A stretch of DNA of 64,000 nt from Sporomusa malonica (lineage in GTDB: Bacteria > Bacillota > Negativicutes > Sporomusales > Sporomusaceae): contig NZ_FWXI01000025.1 of the NCBI RefSeq assembly GCF_900176355.1, positions 1 through 64,000 on the forward strand, written 5' to 3'. Each line of letters begins with the position of its first letter. The first letter of the stretch is position 1. The position numbers and the translations under genes are program-made. Shown one piece after another: positions 34,722 to 43,363 of this stretch. The notes beneath the pieces are model-generated. The model was not told the DNA's origin, searched no databases, and worked only from the letters and a program-made list of their open reading frames with translations.

Positions 34722-35711
34722 GTGAAAATAACTACAAAGCTGCAAATGCTGATGACTGTGGCGGCAGCAGTGCCAGTTATAGTCATCATATTTATGGATC
34801 AAGCCGTTGCTGTTGGAGCCGGTGTAGCAGCACTGGTTGGTTTGATTGGGCCATTTATGGCGGCGCGCTGGTTAGTAACCAAAGATTTAGGAGACATCAG
34901 GGCCTTATGTAAGCTTGTCAAGGAAGGGAAATATCGGGTTCATACAGCTTTGCCTAATGAAGCGCCAGACAATGGCGAGGAAAACGAGTTTATATCAGTG
35001 ATGCGTGATATGAATTGGATGGCCCGTGAAATTAAACTGCGGGAAGGTCAATTAAACGAGGCCATTGATGAGCTGGATGTGGCTCAGCAAGAATTAATGG
35101 AACAGAAAAAAGCATTGGAAGTGGCAAACAAGCGCCTAAACGAAATGGCAATGACTGACCCGTTGACAGGTTTATCAAACAGGCGGCATTTCTTTGACCA
35201 TCTGGAACAGGAGATTTGCCGTGCGAATCGCATTGATCAGCCGCTTTCGCTATTTATTCTTGATATTGACTATTTTAAAAGGGTTAATGATACCTATGGT
35301 CATCAGGCTGGAGACATTGTTCTGAAAGCCATCGCCCATATACTGCGTACTCGCTTAAGGCGCAGCGATATGGCAGCACGGATTGGCGGCGAAGAATTCG
35401 CAGTCTTGCTCTCAGACACTAATTTAACCCAAACAATCGAGCTCGCTGAACAAATACGCAATAATATAAAAGAGTATTTGTTTCAAACTTGCGATGGCAA
35501 GTGTATAAATATTACTTGCTCTATTGGGGCATTCAGCGGCGATAGGCCTGATTATACAAAGGCGGAGTTGTTATACAAATACGCTGACAAGGCTCTCTAT
35601 GACGCTAAGAATTCGGGGAGAGACCAAGTCGCTTATTATGATTGTGCCAAACTAGGACAAGAGCAGGTTGAATTGTTTGAACAGCTAGGGCCAAGAGGGG
35701 TGACTCATTAA
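34722..35711 (+). CDS. Membrane-bound diguanylate cyclase (GGDEF) in a feo operon
   Basis: A 329-residue protein with two N-terminal membrane helices (about 9-25 and 29-47), a HAMP-like/coiled-coil linker (about 50-145) and a GGDEF domain. The active site is GGEEF (222-226), with an inhibitory RxxD site (Arg213-Asp216) exactly five residues before it, so it should make c-di-GMP with product feedback. GGGAGGT precedes GTG 34722; the frame opens earlier inside the Fur box. Its stop overlaps the next start by one base (TAATG). It sits downstream of two Fur-like boxes, in one operon with HD-GYP-FeoA and FeoB. Confidence 0.92.
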   Translation: MKITTKLQMLMTVAAAVPVIVIIFMDQAVAVGAGVAALVGLIGPFMAARWLVTKDLGDIRALCKLVKEGKYRVHTALPNEAPDNGEENEFISVMRDMNWMAREIKLREGQLNEAIDELDVAQQELMEQKKALEVANKRLNEMAMTDPLTGLSNRRHFFDHLEQEICRANRIDQPLSLFILDIDYFKRVNDTYGHQAGDIVLKAIAHILRTRLRRSDMAARIGGEEFAVLLSDTNLTQTIELAEQIRNNIKEYLFQTCDGKCINITCSIGAFSGDRPDYTKAELLYKYADKALYDAKNSGRDQVAYYDCAKLGQEQVELFEQLGPRGVTH

Positions 35712-36538
35712 TGGAAGCATTACTCCAAAACGCCGGTGTCCATGAGTTTGTTGAGGCCTTTACAGCTGCGCTTGATGCGAAAAATACATATACACGGGGG
35801 CATTCTGATCGCGTTGCTGAAATAGCAGCTGCTGTGGCCAGACAGCTGGGCATGACAAAATCAAACCAGGATACCATTCATGTTGCCGCTCATCTTCATG
35901 ATATCGGCAAGATTGGAATTCCTGATCATATTCTCCTTAAACCTGACCGGTTGTCTTCAGAAGAATTTGAAGTTATTAAAAGCCATCCGCAGGTGGGATA
36001 TGACATCTTGAATAAAGTAACTATGTTGCGGCCGATCGCCAAGATCGTCCGTTATCATCATGAACGTTGGGATGGTCTGGGATATCCGGAAGGTCTGGCC
36101 GGAACCGCTATTCCGTTAGGCGCTAGAATAATCGCACTAGCCGATGCTTTTGATGCCATGACAAGTGAACGCCCATATCGTTCCTGCATGACGCAGGAAG
36201 AGGCTGTGCAGGAGGTATTACGCTGCCGGGGTACGCAATTTGATCCATCGATTGCCGACGCATTTGTCAGGCTTTGTCAAGAGTGTAAGCTACCTGGAGA
36301 CACGGAGGCAGTAAAGCGGCTGAGTGAAATGCTGCCAGGCGAGCAAGGTCGGGTAACCAAGGTAACCGGCAGGGGCTCAATCAAGCAGCGCCTGATCGAT
36401 ATGGGTATTATCACAGGCACGCGGGTAGCGGTGCAAAAGTTTGCCCCGCTGGGTGATCCAATGGAAATTAAGGTAAAAGGATTTAATTTGTCACTACGCA
36501 AAAAAGAAGCCAGATTAATTGAGGTGGCGATAGGGTGA
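35711..36538 (+). CDS. HD-GYP phosphodiesterase fused to a FeoA domain
   Basis: A 275-residue two-domain protein. Residues about 10-190 form an HD-GYP domain with the metal ligands His63-Asp64 in HLHDIGKIG and the HHE (116-118)...DGLGYP (121-126) signature, so it likely hydrolyses c-di-GMP. Residues about 201-273 are a complete FeoA domain (LSEMLPGEQGRVTKV, LIDMGIITGTRVAVQ, APLGDPMEIKVKGFNLSLRKKEA), an SH3-like fold that normally is a small free protein acting with FeoB. There is no separate feoA here. It overlaps feoB by 4 bases. The layout suggests that FeoB state and c-di-GMP breakdown are physically linked; that link is inference. Confidence 0.93.
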   Translation: MEALLQNAGVHEFVEAFTAALDAKNTYTRGHSDRVAEIAAAVARQLGMTKSNQDTIHVAAHLHDIGKIGIPDHILLKPDRLSSEEFEVIKSHPQVGYDILNKVTMLRPIAKIVRYHHERWDGLGYPEGLAGTAIPLGARIIALADAFDAMTSERPYRSCMTQEEAVQEVLRCRGTQFDPSIADAFVRLCQECKLPGDTEAVKRLSEMLPGEQGRVTKVTGRGSIKQRLIDMGIITGTRVAVQKFAPLGDPMEIKVKGFNLSLRKKEARLIEVAIG

Positions 36539-38556
36539 CGAATACGCAGCTAACCCTTGCTCTCGCCGGTAACCCCAACTCAGGTAAGACAACGATATTT
36601 AATAACCTCACAGGCTCTAATCAGCATGTGGGCAATTATCCCGGAGTTACGGTAGAGAAGCGGGAGGGGTTCAGAAAATACCAGGACAAAGAGTTTATTG
36701 TCGTGGATTTACCAGGCACCTACGGGTTAATGGCGCACTCAGCAGATGAATTGGTGGCTCGCAGTTTTATTGTCCATGACAAACCTGATATCATTGTGAA
36801 TATCGTAGATGCAACCAATCTGGAGCGCAATCTGTATCTGACACTGCAGCTGTTAGAGCTAGAGCGGCCTGTTATTATTGCCCTAAATATGGTTGATGTT
36901 GCAGACGGTAAGGGGATACAGATTGATGACAGGCTGTTAGCCCAGGCTTTGCAGACACCGGTTGTGCGTAGTGTTGGCAGGCAAAATCAGGGGACTGAGG
37001 ATATTCTTGCAGTAGCGGCAGCAACAGCAGAACATAGCCAGCCTTGCCGGTTTACTCTTCTCTATGGTAGCAAGATTGAGGAGGCTCTTGACCGGATAAT
37101 CGATTTGCTGTCTCAGATTAGGACAGGATTGCGATTTCCCCGGCGGTGGCTGGCCTTAAAACTCTTAGAAGGTGACACTGAAGCAAGCAAATATTTGAGC
37201 GGTATTCAGGGCAGTGAACTTGCGATTGCAACTGCGTCGCTTTTTCGCCAGGAGCTGTTTGAAGAACTGGGTGACCCGGCACTCTTAATTGCTGAACAAA
37301 GACACCGGTTTGTTGCTGCGGTATATGCCCACTCAGTAACAATCCATGAGGACGAGGAGATGACTACCTCTGACAAGCTGGATTTGGTATTGACTGGGCG
37401 GTTTTCCGGTTTGCCGATTTTCCTTGGCCTGATGTGGTTGTTATTTAATATGGTATTTACAGTTGGGGCTTATCCCCAGGCTTGGATCGAAGATAGTGTT
37501 GGTAGTCTGGCTCAATTTGTCAGTGAATATCTGACTGACGGCGAACTACGCTCCTTTATTGTTGACGGAATCTTTGGCGGGGTTGGCAGTGTTATCGTTT
37601 TTTTGCCTAATATCCTCATCTTGTTTTTAGGTATCGCGTTCATGGAAGATACTGGTTATATGGCGCGAGCGGCTTTTATTATGGACAGAATTATGCGGGC
37701 TGTAGGTCTTCACGGCAAATCCTTTATCCCGCTCTTATTAGGCTTTGGCTGTAGTGTACCTGCTATTATGGGAACACGGTCGCTGGAAAGCCCGCGTGAC
37801 AGACTTGTCACTATTTTAGTGGCGCCCTTTATGAGCTGTAGTGCCAAACTGCCTGTGTATACTGTGCTGATTGGGGCTTTCTTTGATGAAACTGTTGCTG
37901 GAACAGTCTTGTTTTCTATTTATTTCCTCGGTATTTTGCTGGCTGTCATGGTAGCTCGCGTATTCCGCACACTGATATTTAGGGGTGAGAGTGATCCCTT
38001 TGTGATGGAAATGCCGCCATACCGGCGGCCGACTATCAAAAGCATGGTAATCCATATGTGGGAGCGCAGTCTGCTGTATTTGCGCAAAGCCGGAACAATT
38101 ATTTTGTCAGTATCTATTTTAGTCTGGTTTTTGGTGAACTATCCTACGGCAGATCCAATTGCCCAAAGCTATGCCGGCCAATTGGGAAAATTGGTAGAAC
38201 CATTGATTGCACCGCTGGGTTTTGACTGGAAACTTGGTGTAGGGCTGGTATCAGCCTTTACCGCTAAAGAGGTACTGATCAGCACCTTAGGCACCATCTA
38301 TCATGTTGATCAAACTGGTGAGACTGCGGTAGCGCTGCAAGAGGCTATTGGCAATGATCCTAGTTTCAGGCCACTTATTGCTTATTCTTTGATGATATTT
38401 GTCTTAGTTTACTCGCCTTGTCTGGCTGCAATTGCCGTTATCAAACGCGAAACCAACTCGTGGAAGTGGGCTTTGTTTAGCCCTGTTTATTCAACTGTAT
38501 TGGCCTGGATTTTGTCATTTATCGTATTCCAGGTGGGAACTTTGCTTGGTTATTAG
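36535..38556 (+). CDS. feoB: Ferrous iron transporter FeoB
   Basis: A 673-residue inner-membrane iron(II) transporter. The N-terminal G domain has G1 GNPNSGKT (12-19), G3 DLPG (58-61) and G4 NMVD (118-121), followed by a helical spacer and two Gate domains with FGCSVPAIMGTR and MSCSAKLPVY. It starts at GTG overlapping the HD-GYP-FeoA stop (GTGA), so the genes are translationally coupled. The two Fur-like boxes upstream predict repression when iron is plentiful. No FeoC follows. Confidence 0.95.
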   Translation: MTNTQLTLALAGNPNSGKTTIFNNLTGSNQHVGNYPGVTVEKREGFRKYQDKEFIVVDLPGTYGLMAHSADELVARSFIVHDKPDIIVNIVDATNLERNLYLTLQLLELERPVIIALNMVDVADGKGIQIDDRLLAQALQTPVVRSVGRQNQGTEDILAVAAATAEHSQPCRFTLLYGSKIEEALDRIIDLLSQIRTGLRFPRRWLALKLLEGDTEASKYLSGIQGSELAIATASLFRQELFEELGDPALLIAEQRHRFVAAVYAHSVTIHEDEEMTTSDKLDLVLTGRFSGLPIFLGLMWLLFNMVFTVGAYPQAWIEDSVGSLAQFVSEYLTDGELRSFIVDGIFGGVGSVIVFLPNILILFLGIAFMEDTGYMARAAFIMDRIMRAVGLHGKSFIPLLLGFGCSVPAIMGTRSLESPRDRLVTILVAPFMSCSAKLPVYTVLIGAFFDETVAGTVLFSIYFLGILLAVMVARVFRTLIFRGESDPFVMEMPPYRRPTIKSMVIHMWERSLLYLRKAGTIILSVSILVWFLVNYPTADPIAQSYAGQLGKLVEPLIAPLGFDWKLGVGLVSAFTAKEVLISTLGTIYHVDQTGETAVALQEAIGNDPSFRPLIAYSLMIFVLVYSPCLAAIAVIKRETNSWKWALFSPVYSTVLAWILSFIVFQVGTLLGY

Positions 38557-38593
38557 GTAAGCATTAAGATCGTACTGCAGTAGCTGCGGATAA

Positions 38594-38630
38594 GCCAAGA
38601 GGCACCTGTCAATGACAGGTGCCTCTTGGC
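38594..38630. terminator. Perfect 17-bp inverted repeat between convergent genes
   Basis: 38594-38610 is fully complementary to 38614-38630 with a 3-base loop. It has no T-tract on either strand but lies where both feoB and the convergent transporter must end. Confidence 0.55.
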
Positions 38631-38651
38631 AAAACTAGGTTTAAGCGCTAA

Positions 38652-39929
38652 CTAAAAATACCGTAGTAATATGTAAGCGTGAGAGATGATAATAGAGATA
38701 ATCATCAGCGGAAAAGCGATTTTTAAATACTGCACAAAGTAGAGACCAATGCCATTCTTTTCGGCAATACCGGCGACTATAACGTTTGCCGATGCACCAA
38801 TTAACGTGCCGTTGCCACCAAGGCAGGCGCCCAGTGCCAGTGACCACCACAGCGGCTCCATGTTCATACCTGATAGCTGTCCCATTTCCTGCAGCATAGG
38901 GATCATGGTGGCGACAAAGGGGATGTTATCAATAAACGCCGAAGCAATGGCTGAAACCCATAATACTATTACTGAGGTCTGGAGCAAGTCACCATGAGTT
39001 ACGGTAAGGGTCCAGTGGGCCAGTTCGCCGATTACGCCGGTCGCTTTAAGGCCGCCCACGAGAACAAACAATCCGATGAAAAAGAAGATTGTAGGCCATT
39101 CAACATGAAGCAAGACATCTTCGGGTTCTTCACGGCTGACCAGCATTAACAAAATGGCTCCTGCCAGGGCAATCGTAGCAGACTCCAAATGTAGAAATCC
39201 GTGGAAAACAAAAGCGATAATTGTGATACCAAGCACCCAGAGTGATTTTCTTAGTAAAACCGAATCTTTTATTTGGTCTGCAGCATTAAGTTGTAAAATA
39301 GCCTCGCGATTTTCGTCGGCGACTTGCAAATCTTTACGATAAATAAGGAGCAGCAGGCCGATTGTTACTATTAAAACCAAAAAACTAACCGGAGCCAGGT
39401 TAATTACAAAAGAATTGAAATCAAGGCCCACAGCGCTGCCGATCATGATATTGGGCGGGTCTCCGATCAGGGTTGCTGTACCGCCAATGTTTGAAGCAAT
39501 AATCTCCGAGATAAGAAACGGCGTCGGGTTAACCTCCAACTTATCAGTCAGTGTCAGTGTTACCGGGACAATTAATAATACAGTTGTGACATTGTCAAGA
39601 AGCGCTGAGGCCAGGGCAGTAATGAGTGAAAGTAGTGCCAGCAGACGCAACGGTTCGCCCTTCGTTATGCGGGCAGACCAGATGGCAACAGCCTCAAAGA
39701 CACCTGTACGGCGAGTGATAGTAACCAAAATCATCATACCGGTCAACAGCCCAATTGTGTTAAAGTCAATGTCATCTTTAAGTGCTGTTTCCTGGGTTAA
39801 AAAACCGAGTAAAAGCATTAGCATACCGCCGCCCATGGCAACAACCATGCGATGGAATTTTTCCCAGATGATGAGTGCATAGGTGGCCAGGAAAACAATA
39901 ACAGAACCCCAAAAAGCTAAATCATGCAA
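38652..39929 (-). CDS. ArsB/NhaD-family ion transporter
   Basis: A 425-residue membrane protein of the ion transporter superfamily (SLC13/ArsB/NhaD) with about eleven helices and the paired signatures GGTATLIGDPPNIMIGSA and SAIASAFIDNIPFVATMIP. NhaD members exchange Na+/Li+ for H+; ArsB members export arsenite; sequence alone does not decide. No ars genes are near, so a cation antiporter is favoured. It starts at TTG 39929 after GGGAGG. A close paralogue is divergent at 40365-41657. Confidence 0.85.
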   Translation of the reverse strand: MHDLAFWGSVIVFLATYALIIWEKFHRMVVAMGGGMLMLLLGFLTQETALKDDIDFNTIGLLTGMMILVTITRRTGVFEAVAIWSARITKGEPLRLLALLSLITALASALLDNVTTVLLIVPVTLTLTDKLEVNPTPFLISEIIASNIGGTATLIGDPPNIMIGSAVGLDFNSFVINLAPVSFLVLIVTIGLLLLIYRKDLQVADENREAILQLNAADQIKDSVLLRKSLWVLGITIIAFVFHGFLHLESATIALAGAILLMLVSREEPEDVLLHVEWPTIFFFIGLFVLVGGLKATGVIGELAHWTLTVTHGDLLQTSVIVLWVSAIASAFIDNIPFVATMIPMLQEMGQLSGMNMEPLWWSLALGACLGGNGTLIGASANVIVAGIAEKNGIGLYFVQYLKIAFPLMIISIIISHAYILLRYF

Positions 39930-39974
39930 AGTAAAGCGCCTCCCTAAGGTGAACAGTCAGTTACAAAGGATAAA

Positions 39975-40000
39975 GAGAGTCCTATTGGCAGACTCCCCTC
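39975..40000 (-). promoter_or_regulatory. Leader hairpin of the minus-strand transporter
   Basis: On the minus strand, shortly after a TATAAT, GAGTC (39991-39995) pairs with GACTC (39977-39981) around a CCAA-containing loop. The pattern GAG-Y-CTG...CCAA...GG-R-CTC is shared with the leader of the divergent paralogue. Confidence 0.4.
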
Positions 40001-40141
40001 CAAAAAGATTATATCATTATAAAAATAATACGATATCTGATTGTTCAAGTCAACTCTGCTTCCATATTTTGTATAAGCACTTCAGATGATTGCCCGGTAT
40101 ATGTTTTTCTGGAGTAAACTACTGCCGAAAAAATATTGACA

Positions 40142-40169
40142 TTAGACGCAGCTTTGTTTATGATATAAT
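40142..40169 (+). promoter_or_regulatory. Promoter of the plus-strand transporter
   Basis: TTAGAC (40142-40147) and TATAAT (40164-40169) have 16-base spacing; the -10 is perfect, with TTGACA also present 6 bases further upstream. Confidence 0.5.
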
Positions 40170-40190
40170 CACAAAAAAATACGTTTTGCT

Positions 40191-40281
40191 ATAGGAGGAG
40201 CCTGTCACCAAGGGCTCCTTCTGTCTTTTTCAAGAATTAGTAGGGGGGAGCTGTTTTTTAGGGCTCCTCCTATACTTTTTA
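40191..40281 (+). promoter_or_regulatory. Structured leader with alternative pairing, candidate ion-responsive riboswitch or attenuator
   Basis: ATAGGAGGAGCC (40191-40202) can pair either with GGCTCC at 40213-40218 (7 bp, local hairpin) or perfectly over 12 bp with 40262-40273, which is followed by ACTTTTT. A third G-rich block (40243-40251) competes for the same 3' arm. Mutually exclusive stems ahead of a U-rich tract are typical of transcription attenuation. It precedes an ArsB/NhaD transporter. I cannot assign it to a known riboswitch class. Confidence 0.5.
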
Positions 40282-40364
40282 TAAAGATATGCTCAAGCTG
40301 ATTTCAATTCTTTAATTCTGGATAAAGTAAGTTCAAATCATGAATGGTAGAGAGGGAGAGAACA

Positions 40365-41657
40365 ATGAATATTAGTCAGGAAGCTATTGCAGTGGGCGTT
40401 TTCCTTGTGGCCTATGCATTAATTATCTCGGAAAAAATCCACCGCACCGTTGTCGCCCTGGCGGGGGCGGTGCTTGTTATCATGCTAGGTGTTCTAAGCC
40501 AGGAACAGGCCATTCATCATATCGATTTTAATACACTAGGGTTACTAGTGGGGATGATGGTTATAGTTGCAATTACCGGTGAAACAGGACTATTCCGGTT
40601 TTTAGCTATTTGGGCTGCCAAGGCAGTTGATGGCAATCCGTTAAAGCTAATGATTGCCTTATCGGTAATCACTGCTGTGGCGTCAGCTCTCTTAGACAAC
40701 GTCACAACCGTACTCTTGACAGTTCCGGTAACCCTGAGCATTACCAAACAGCTCAATGTTAAGCCGGCACCTTATTTGATATCGCAAATCATAGCATCTA
40801 ATATTGGCGGAACAGCTACTCTGATCGGGGACCCCCCCAACATTATGATTGGCAGTGCCGTGAAGGAATTAAGTTTTCTGGCTTTTGTCAACAACCTTGC
40901 CGCCATATCGATGGTAATTCTTGTGGTAAATATCGTGCTGCTTACCCTGATTTACCGCAAGCAGCTTAAGACAACTAAAGAGTTAAGTGATAAGATTATG
41001 AGTCTTGATCCGGGTAAACAAATAAAAAATGTCAAGCTGCTTAAGATTAGCTTAGCCGTGCTGGCTCTTACGATAACCCTCTTCTTTTTGCACCAGCAGC
41101 TTCATTTAGAGTCGGCTACAGTAGCTATCTTTGGCGCTACCTTGCTGATCATCTTAGCCAGGAAAAATTCAGACCACGACTTAGAACATGTATTCCATAA
41201 GGTTGAATGGGTTGCGCTCCTTTTTTTCGTCGGTCTGTTTATGTTGGTCGGCGGGCTTGTTGAGACAGGGGTAATTTCTCTGATGGCTCAGAAAGCGTTT
41301 GAACTTACAGAAGGTAATCCGACAACTACAGCTATGTTAATTCTTTGGCTGAGCGCCATTGCATCGGCTTTTCTTGACAATATCCCTTTTGTTGCTACGA
41401 TGATTCCGCTGATTAAAGAAATGGGTATGATGGGAGTCACCAACCTGGAACCACTCTGGTGGAGTCTGGCTCTTGGCGCCTGTCTAGGCGGCAACGGTAC
41501 GCTCATTGGGGCAAGTGCCAATGTAATTGTGGCAGGGCTAGCGGCGCAAGAAGGATCTCCGATATCTTTTATCCAGTTTATGAAAGTTGGATTTCCCCTT
41601 ACCATGCTGTCTGTGCTTATTGCAAGTGTTTATGTCTACCTGCGTTATCTTATTTGA
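40365..41657 (+). CDS. ArsB/NhaD-family ion transporter (paralogue)
   Basis: A 430-residue, roughly eleven-helix transporter with the same signatures as 38652-39929 (GGTATLIGDPPNIMIGSA, SAFLDNIPFVATMIP). ATG 40365 has GGGAGAG at good spacing, unlike the start at 40344. Likely a Na+/H+-type antiporter or related anion permease. The structured leader at 40191-40281 suggests that its expression responds to a small ligand or ion. Confidence 0.85.
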   Translation: MNISQEAIAVGVFLVAYALIISEKIHRTVVALAGAVLVIMLGVLSQEQAIHHIDFNTLGLLVGMMVIVAITGETGLFRFLAIWAAKAVDGNPLKLMIALSVITAVASALLDNVTTVLLTVPVTLSITKQLNVKPAPYLISQIIASNIGGTATLIGDPPNIMIGSAVKELSFLAFVNNLAAISMVILVVNIVLLTLIYRKQLKTTKELSDKIMSLDPGKQIKNVKLLKISLAVLALTITLFFLHQQLHLESATVAIFGATLLIILARKNSDHDLEHVFHKVEWVALLFFVGLFMLVGGLVETGVISLMAQKAFELTEGNPTTTAMLILWLSAIASAFLDNIPFVATMIPLIKEMGMMGVTNLEPLWWSLALGACLGGNGTLIGASANVIVAGLAAQEGSPISFIQFMKVGFPLTMLSVLIASVYVYLRYLI

Positions 41658-41675
41658 CAGAGCAATGCTAGCGAA

Positions 41676-41713
41676 AAACGCCAAGACCATGTTAAGGTAT
41701 TGGCGTTTTTTTG
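41676..41713 (+). terminator. Terminator between convergent genes
   Basis: AAAACGCCAA pairs with TTGGCGTTTT around an inner ACC/GGT, followed by more Ts; it ends the plus-strand transporter transcript. Confidence 0.75.
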
Positions 41714-41717
41714 CTAT

Positions 41718-43100
41718 TTACTTTTTAATTCGATCATTTATAACTCTGGCAGCATGCACACCGCTGGCACTGGCCTGGGATAAGCCGCGGGTAATACCGG
41801 CACCATCGCCAATTGCAAACATGTTTTCAATCTCAGTTTCCAGTTCACCGGTCAGCTTAAGGCGCGAGCTATAGAATTTGACTTCAACCCCATACAGCAA
41901 GGTGTCATCATTGGTCATACCTGGGGCAATTTTATTGAGTGCATAAATCATTTCAATGATATTGTCCAGGTGGCGCTTTGGCAGAACCAGACTTAAGTCA
42001 CCAGGAGTGGCCTTGAGTGTTGGCTGGGTAAAGCTTTGCGCCAGACGATGCTCGTTTGTCCTGCGGCCTTTTAATAGGTCGCCAAAGCGCTGTACCAACA
42101 CACCGCCACCCAACATATTGGAGAAAGAAGCAATTCGTTTACCATATTGGTGTGGCTCGGTAAAGGGTTCGGTAAATTTGTTGCTGACCAGTAGCGCGAA
42201 GTTAGTGTTTTTACTGTGCAGCTTTTCATCCCGGTAGCTGTGACCGTTGACAGTAACAATACCGTCAGTGTTTTCAGCAACAACATACCCTTTGGGGTTC
42301 ATGCAGAAGGTTCGGACTAAGTCTCCATACTGCTTAGTCCGGTATACCAACTTGGCTTCATATACTTCATCGGTAATGTGCTGGAATACCTCAGCCGGGA
42401 TTTCGATACGGACACCGACATCTACTTGATTATTAGTGAGTGGGAGACCAAGGGCATGGCATTGGTTGGCAAACCACTCTGAGCCGGCCCGGCCCGGAGC
42501 GGCTATTAGGTAATCGCATTCTATTTCGCCATTTTTGGCGGTTTCCAGAATAAACGTACTATCCTGCTTTTTAATAGTATTTACCATTACACCGAACAGC
42601 ATAGTTATTTTTTCTTTCAGATAATCATATATTGCTTCAAGAATTTTCAAGTTGTTTTCAGTGCCTAAATGGCGGACTCTGGCGTCTAAAAGATGTAGGT
42701 CATACTGCAGGGCCTCTTTGCCAAGACTACTGTTTTGGGTACTGAAGTATTCAGCAGGTGCGCCGTATTTTATATTGATTTGGTCTACATAGTCAATTAA
42801 GTCAAGCACGGTCTGGTCAGGAAGGTATTCGTTCAGCCAGCCGCCAAATTTAGTGGTAAAGTTATATTTACCATCAGAGAAGGCCCCAGCACCACCAAAA
42901 CCACGCATAATAGCGCAGGGATTGCATTTTATGCAGGCCGGTACTTTTTTATCCGAGATGGGGCAGCGACGCGAATAAATGTCGTGTCCGACTTCGAGTA
43001 AAGCAACCTTGATATCCGGATTATTAATGACAAGCTCATAGGCGGCAAATACACCAGCTGGGCCGCCGCCTATGATGCCAATGTCAAATTTATCAGCCAT
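41718..43100 (-). CDS. FAD-dependent dehydrogenase (COG2509-like)
   Basis: A 460-residue flavoprotein with an N-terminal Rossmann motif (IGIIGGGPAGVFAAYEL), a Cys-containing segment (CIKCNPCAIMRGFGGAG, about 58-75) and a C-terminal FAD contact (MFAIGDGAGITRGLSQASASG). It matches the uncharacterised FAD-dependent dehydrogenase group related to GidA/HI0933-type proteins; the substrate is unknown. GAGAGGTGG precedes the start. It is monocistronic. Confidence 0.85.
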   Translation of the reverse strand: MADKFDIGIIGGGPAGVFAAYELVINNPDIKVALLEVGHDIYSRRCPISDKKVPACIKCNPCAIMRGFGGAGAFSDGKYNFTTKFGGWLNEYLPDQTVLDLIDYVDQINIKYGAPAEYFSTQNSSLGKEALQYDLHLLDARVRHLGTENNLKILEAIYDYLKEKITMLFGVMVNTIKKQDSTFILETAKNGEIECDYLIAAPGRAGSEWFANQCHALGLPLTNNQVDVGVRIEIPAEVFQHITDEVYEAKLVYRTKQYGDLVRTFCMNPKGYVVAENTDGIVTVNGHSYRDEKLHSKNTNFALLVSNKFTEPFTEPHQYGKRIASFSNMLGGGVLVQRFGDLLKGRRTNEHRLAQSFTQPTLKATPGDLSLVLPKRHLDNIIEMIYALNKIAPGMTNDDTLLYGVEVKFYSSRLKLTGELETEIENMFAIGDGAGITRGLSQASASGVHAARVINDRIKK

Positions 43101-43226
43101 TTAAAGACCACCTCTCAATATGATTGTGGCACGAACCGTAACACATTATACTTTACCAAATAATGTTTGTAAATAGAAAAACAATAGTACTTTAGTAATG
43201 AACTAAGAAAATTCTTATAGTTGGTT

Positions 43227-43254
43227 TTGGCAATAAACTGCTAGACAATAATAT
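43227..43254 (+). promoter_or_regulatory. Promoter of the PAS-HD-GYP gene
   Basis: TTGGCA (43227-43232) and TAATAT (43249-43254) with 16-base spacing. Confidence 0.4.
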
Positions 43255-43305
43255 GTTGAATATGGTAAGATTTTGTCGAAAGAGTTAATTTACACTAACA
43301 ATTTT

Positions 43306-43338
43306 AGCCAGGCTCTCGTTAGCTTGGCTTTTTTTATT
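43306..43338 (+). terminator. Terminator within the leader of the PAS-HD-GYP gene
   Basis: AGCCAGGCT (43306-43314) pairs with AGCTTGGCT (43321-43329, one G-U pair), followed by seven or more Ts. The upstream gene is divergent, so this terminator lies in the 5' leader of the gene at 43364. Confidence 0.65.
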
Positions 43339-43363
43339 TGTTGCAATGTTTGGAGGGTCATAA

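Noticed and set aside
38652..41657. Arsenic resistance island based on ArsB-like transporters
   Set aside because: No arsR, arsC or arsD nearby; the family also includes NhaD antiporters, so arsenite export is not supported.
43260..43306. c-di-GMP riboswitch before the PAS-HD-GYP gene
   Set aside because: Too short, and no GEMM-type conserved blocks are present.
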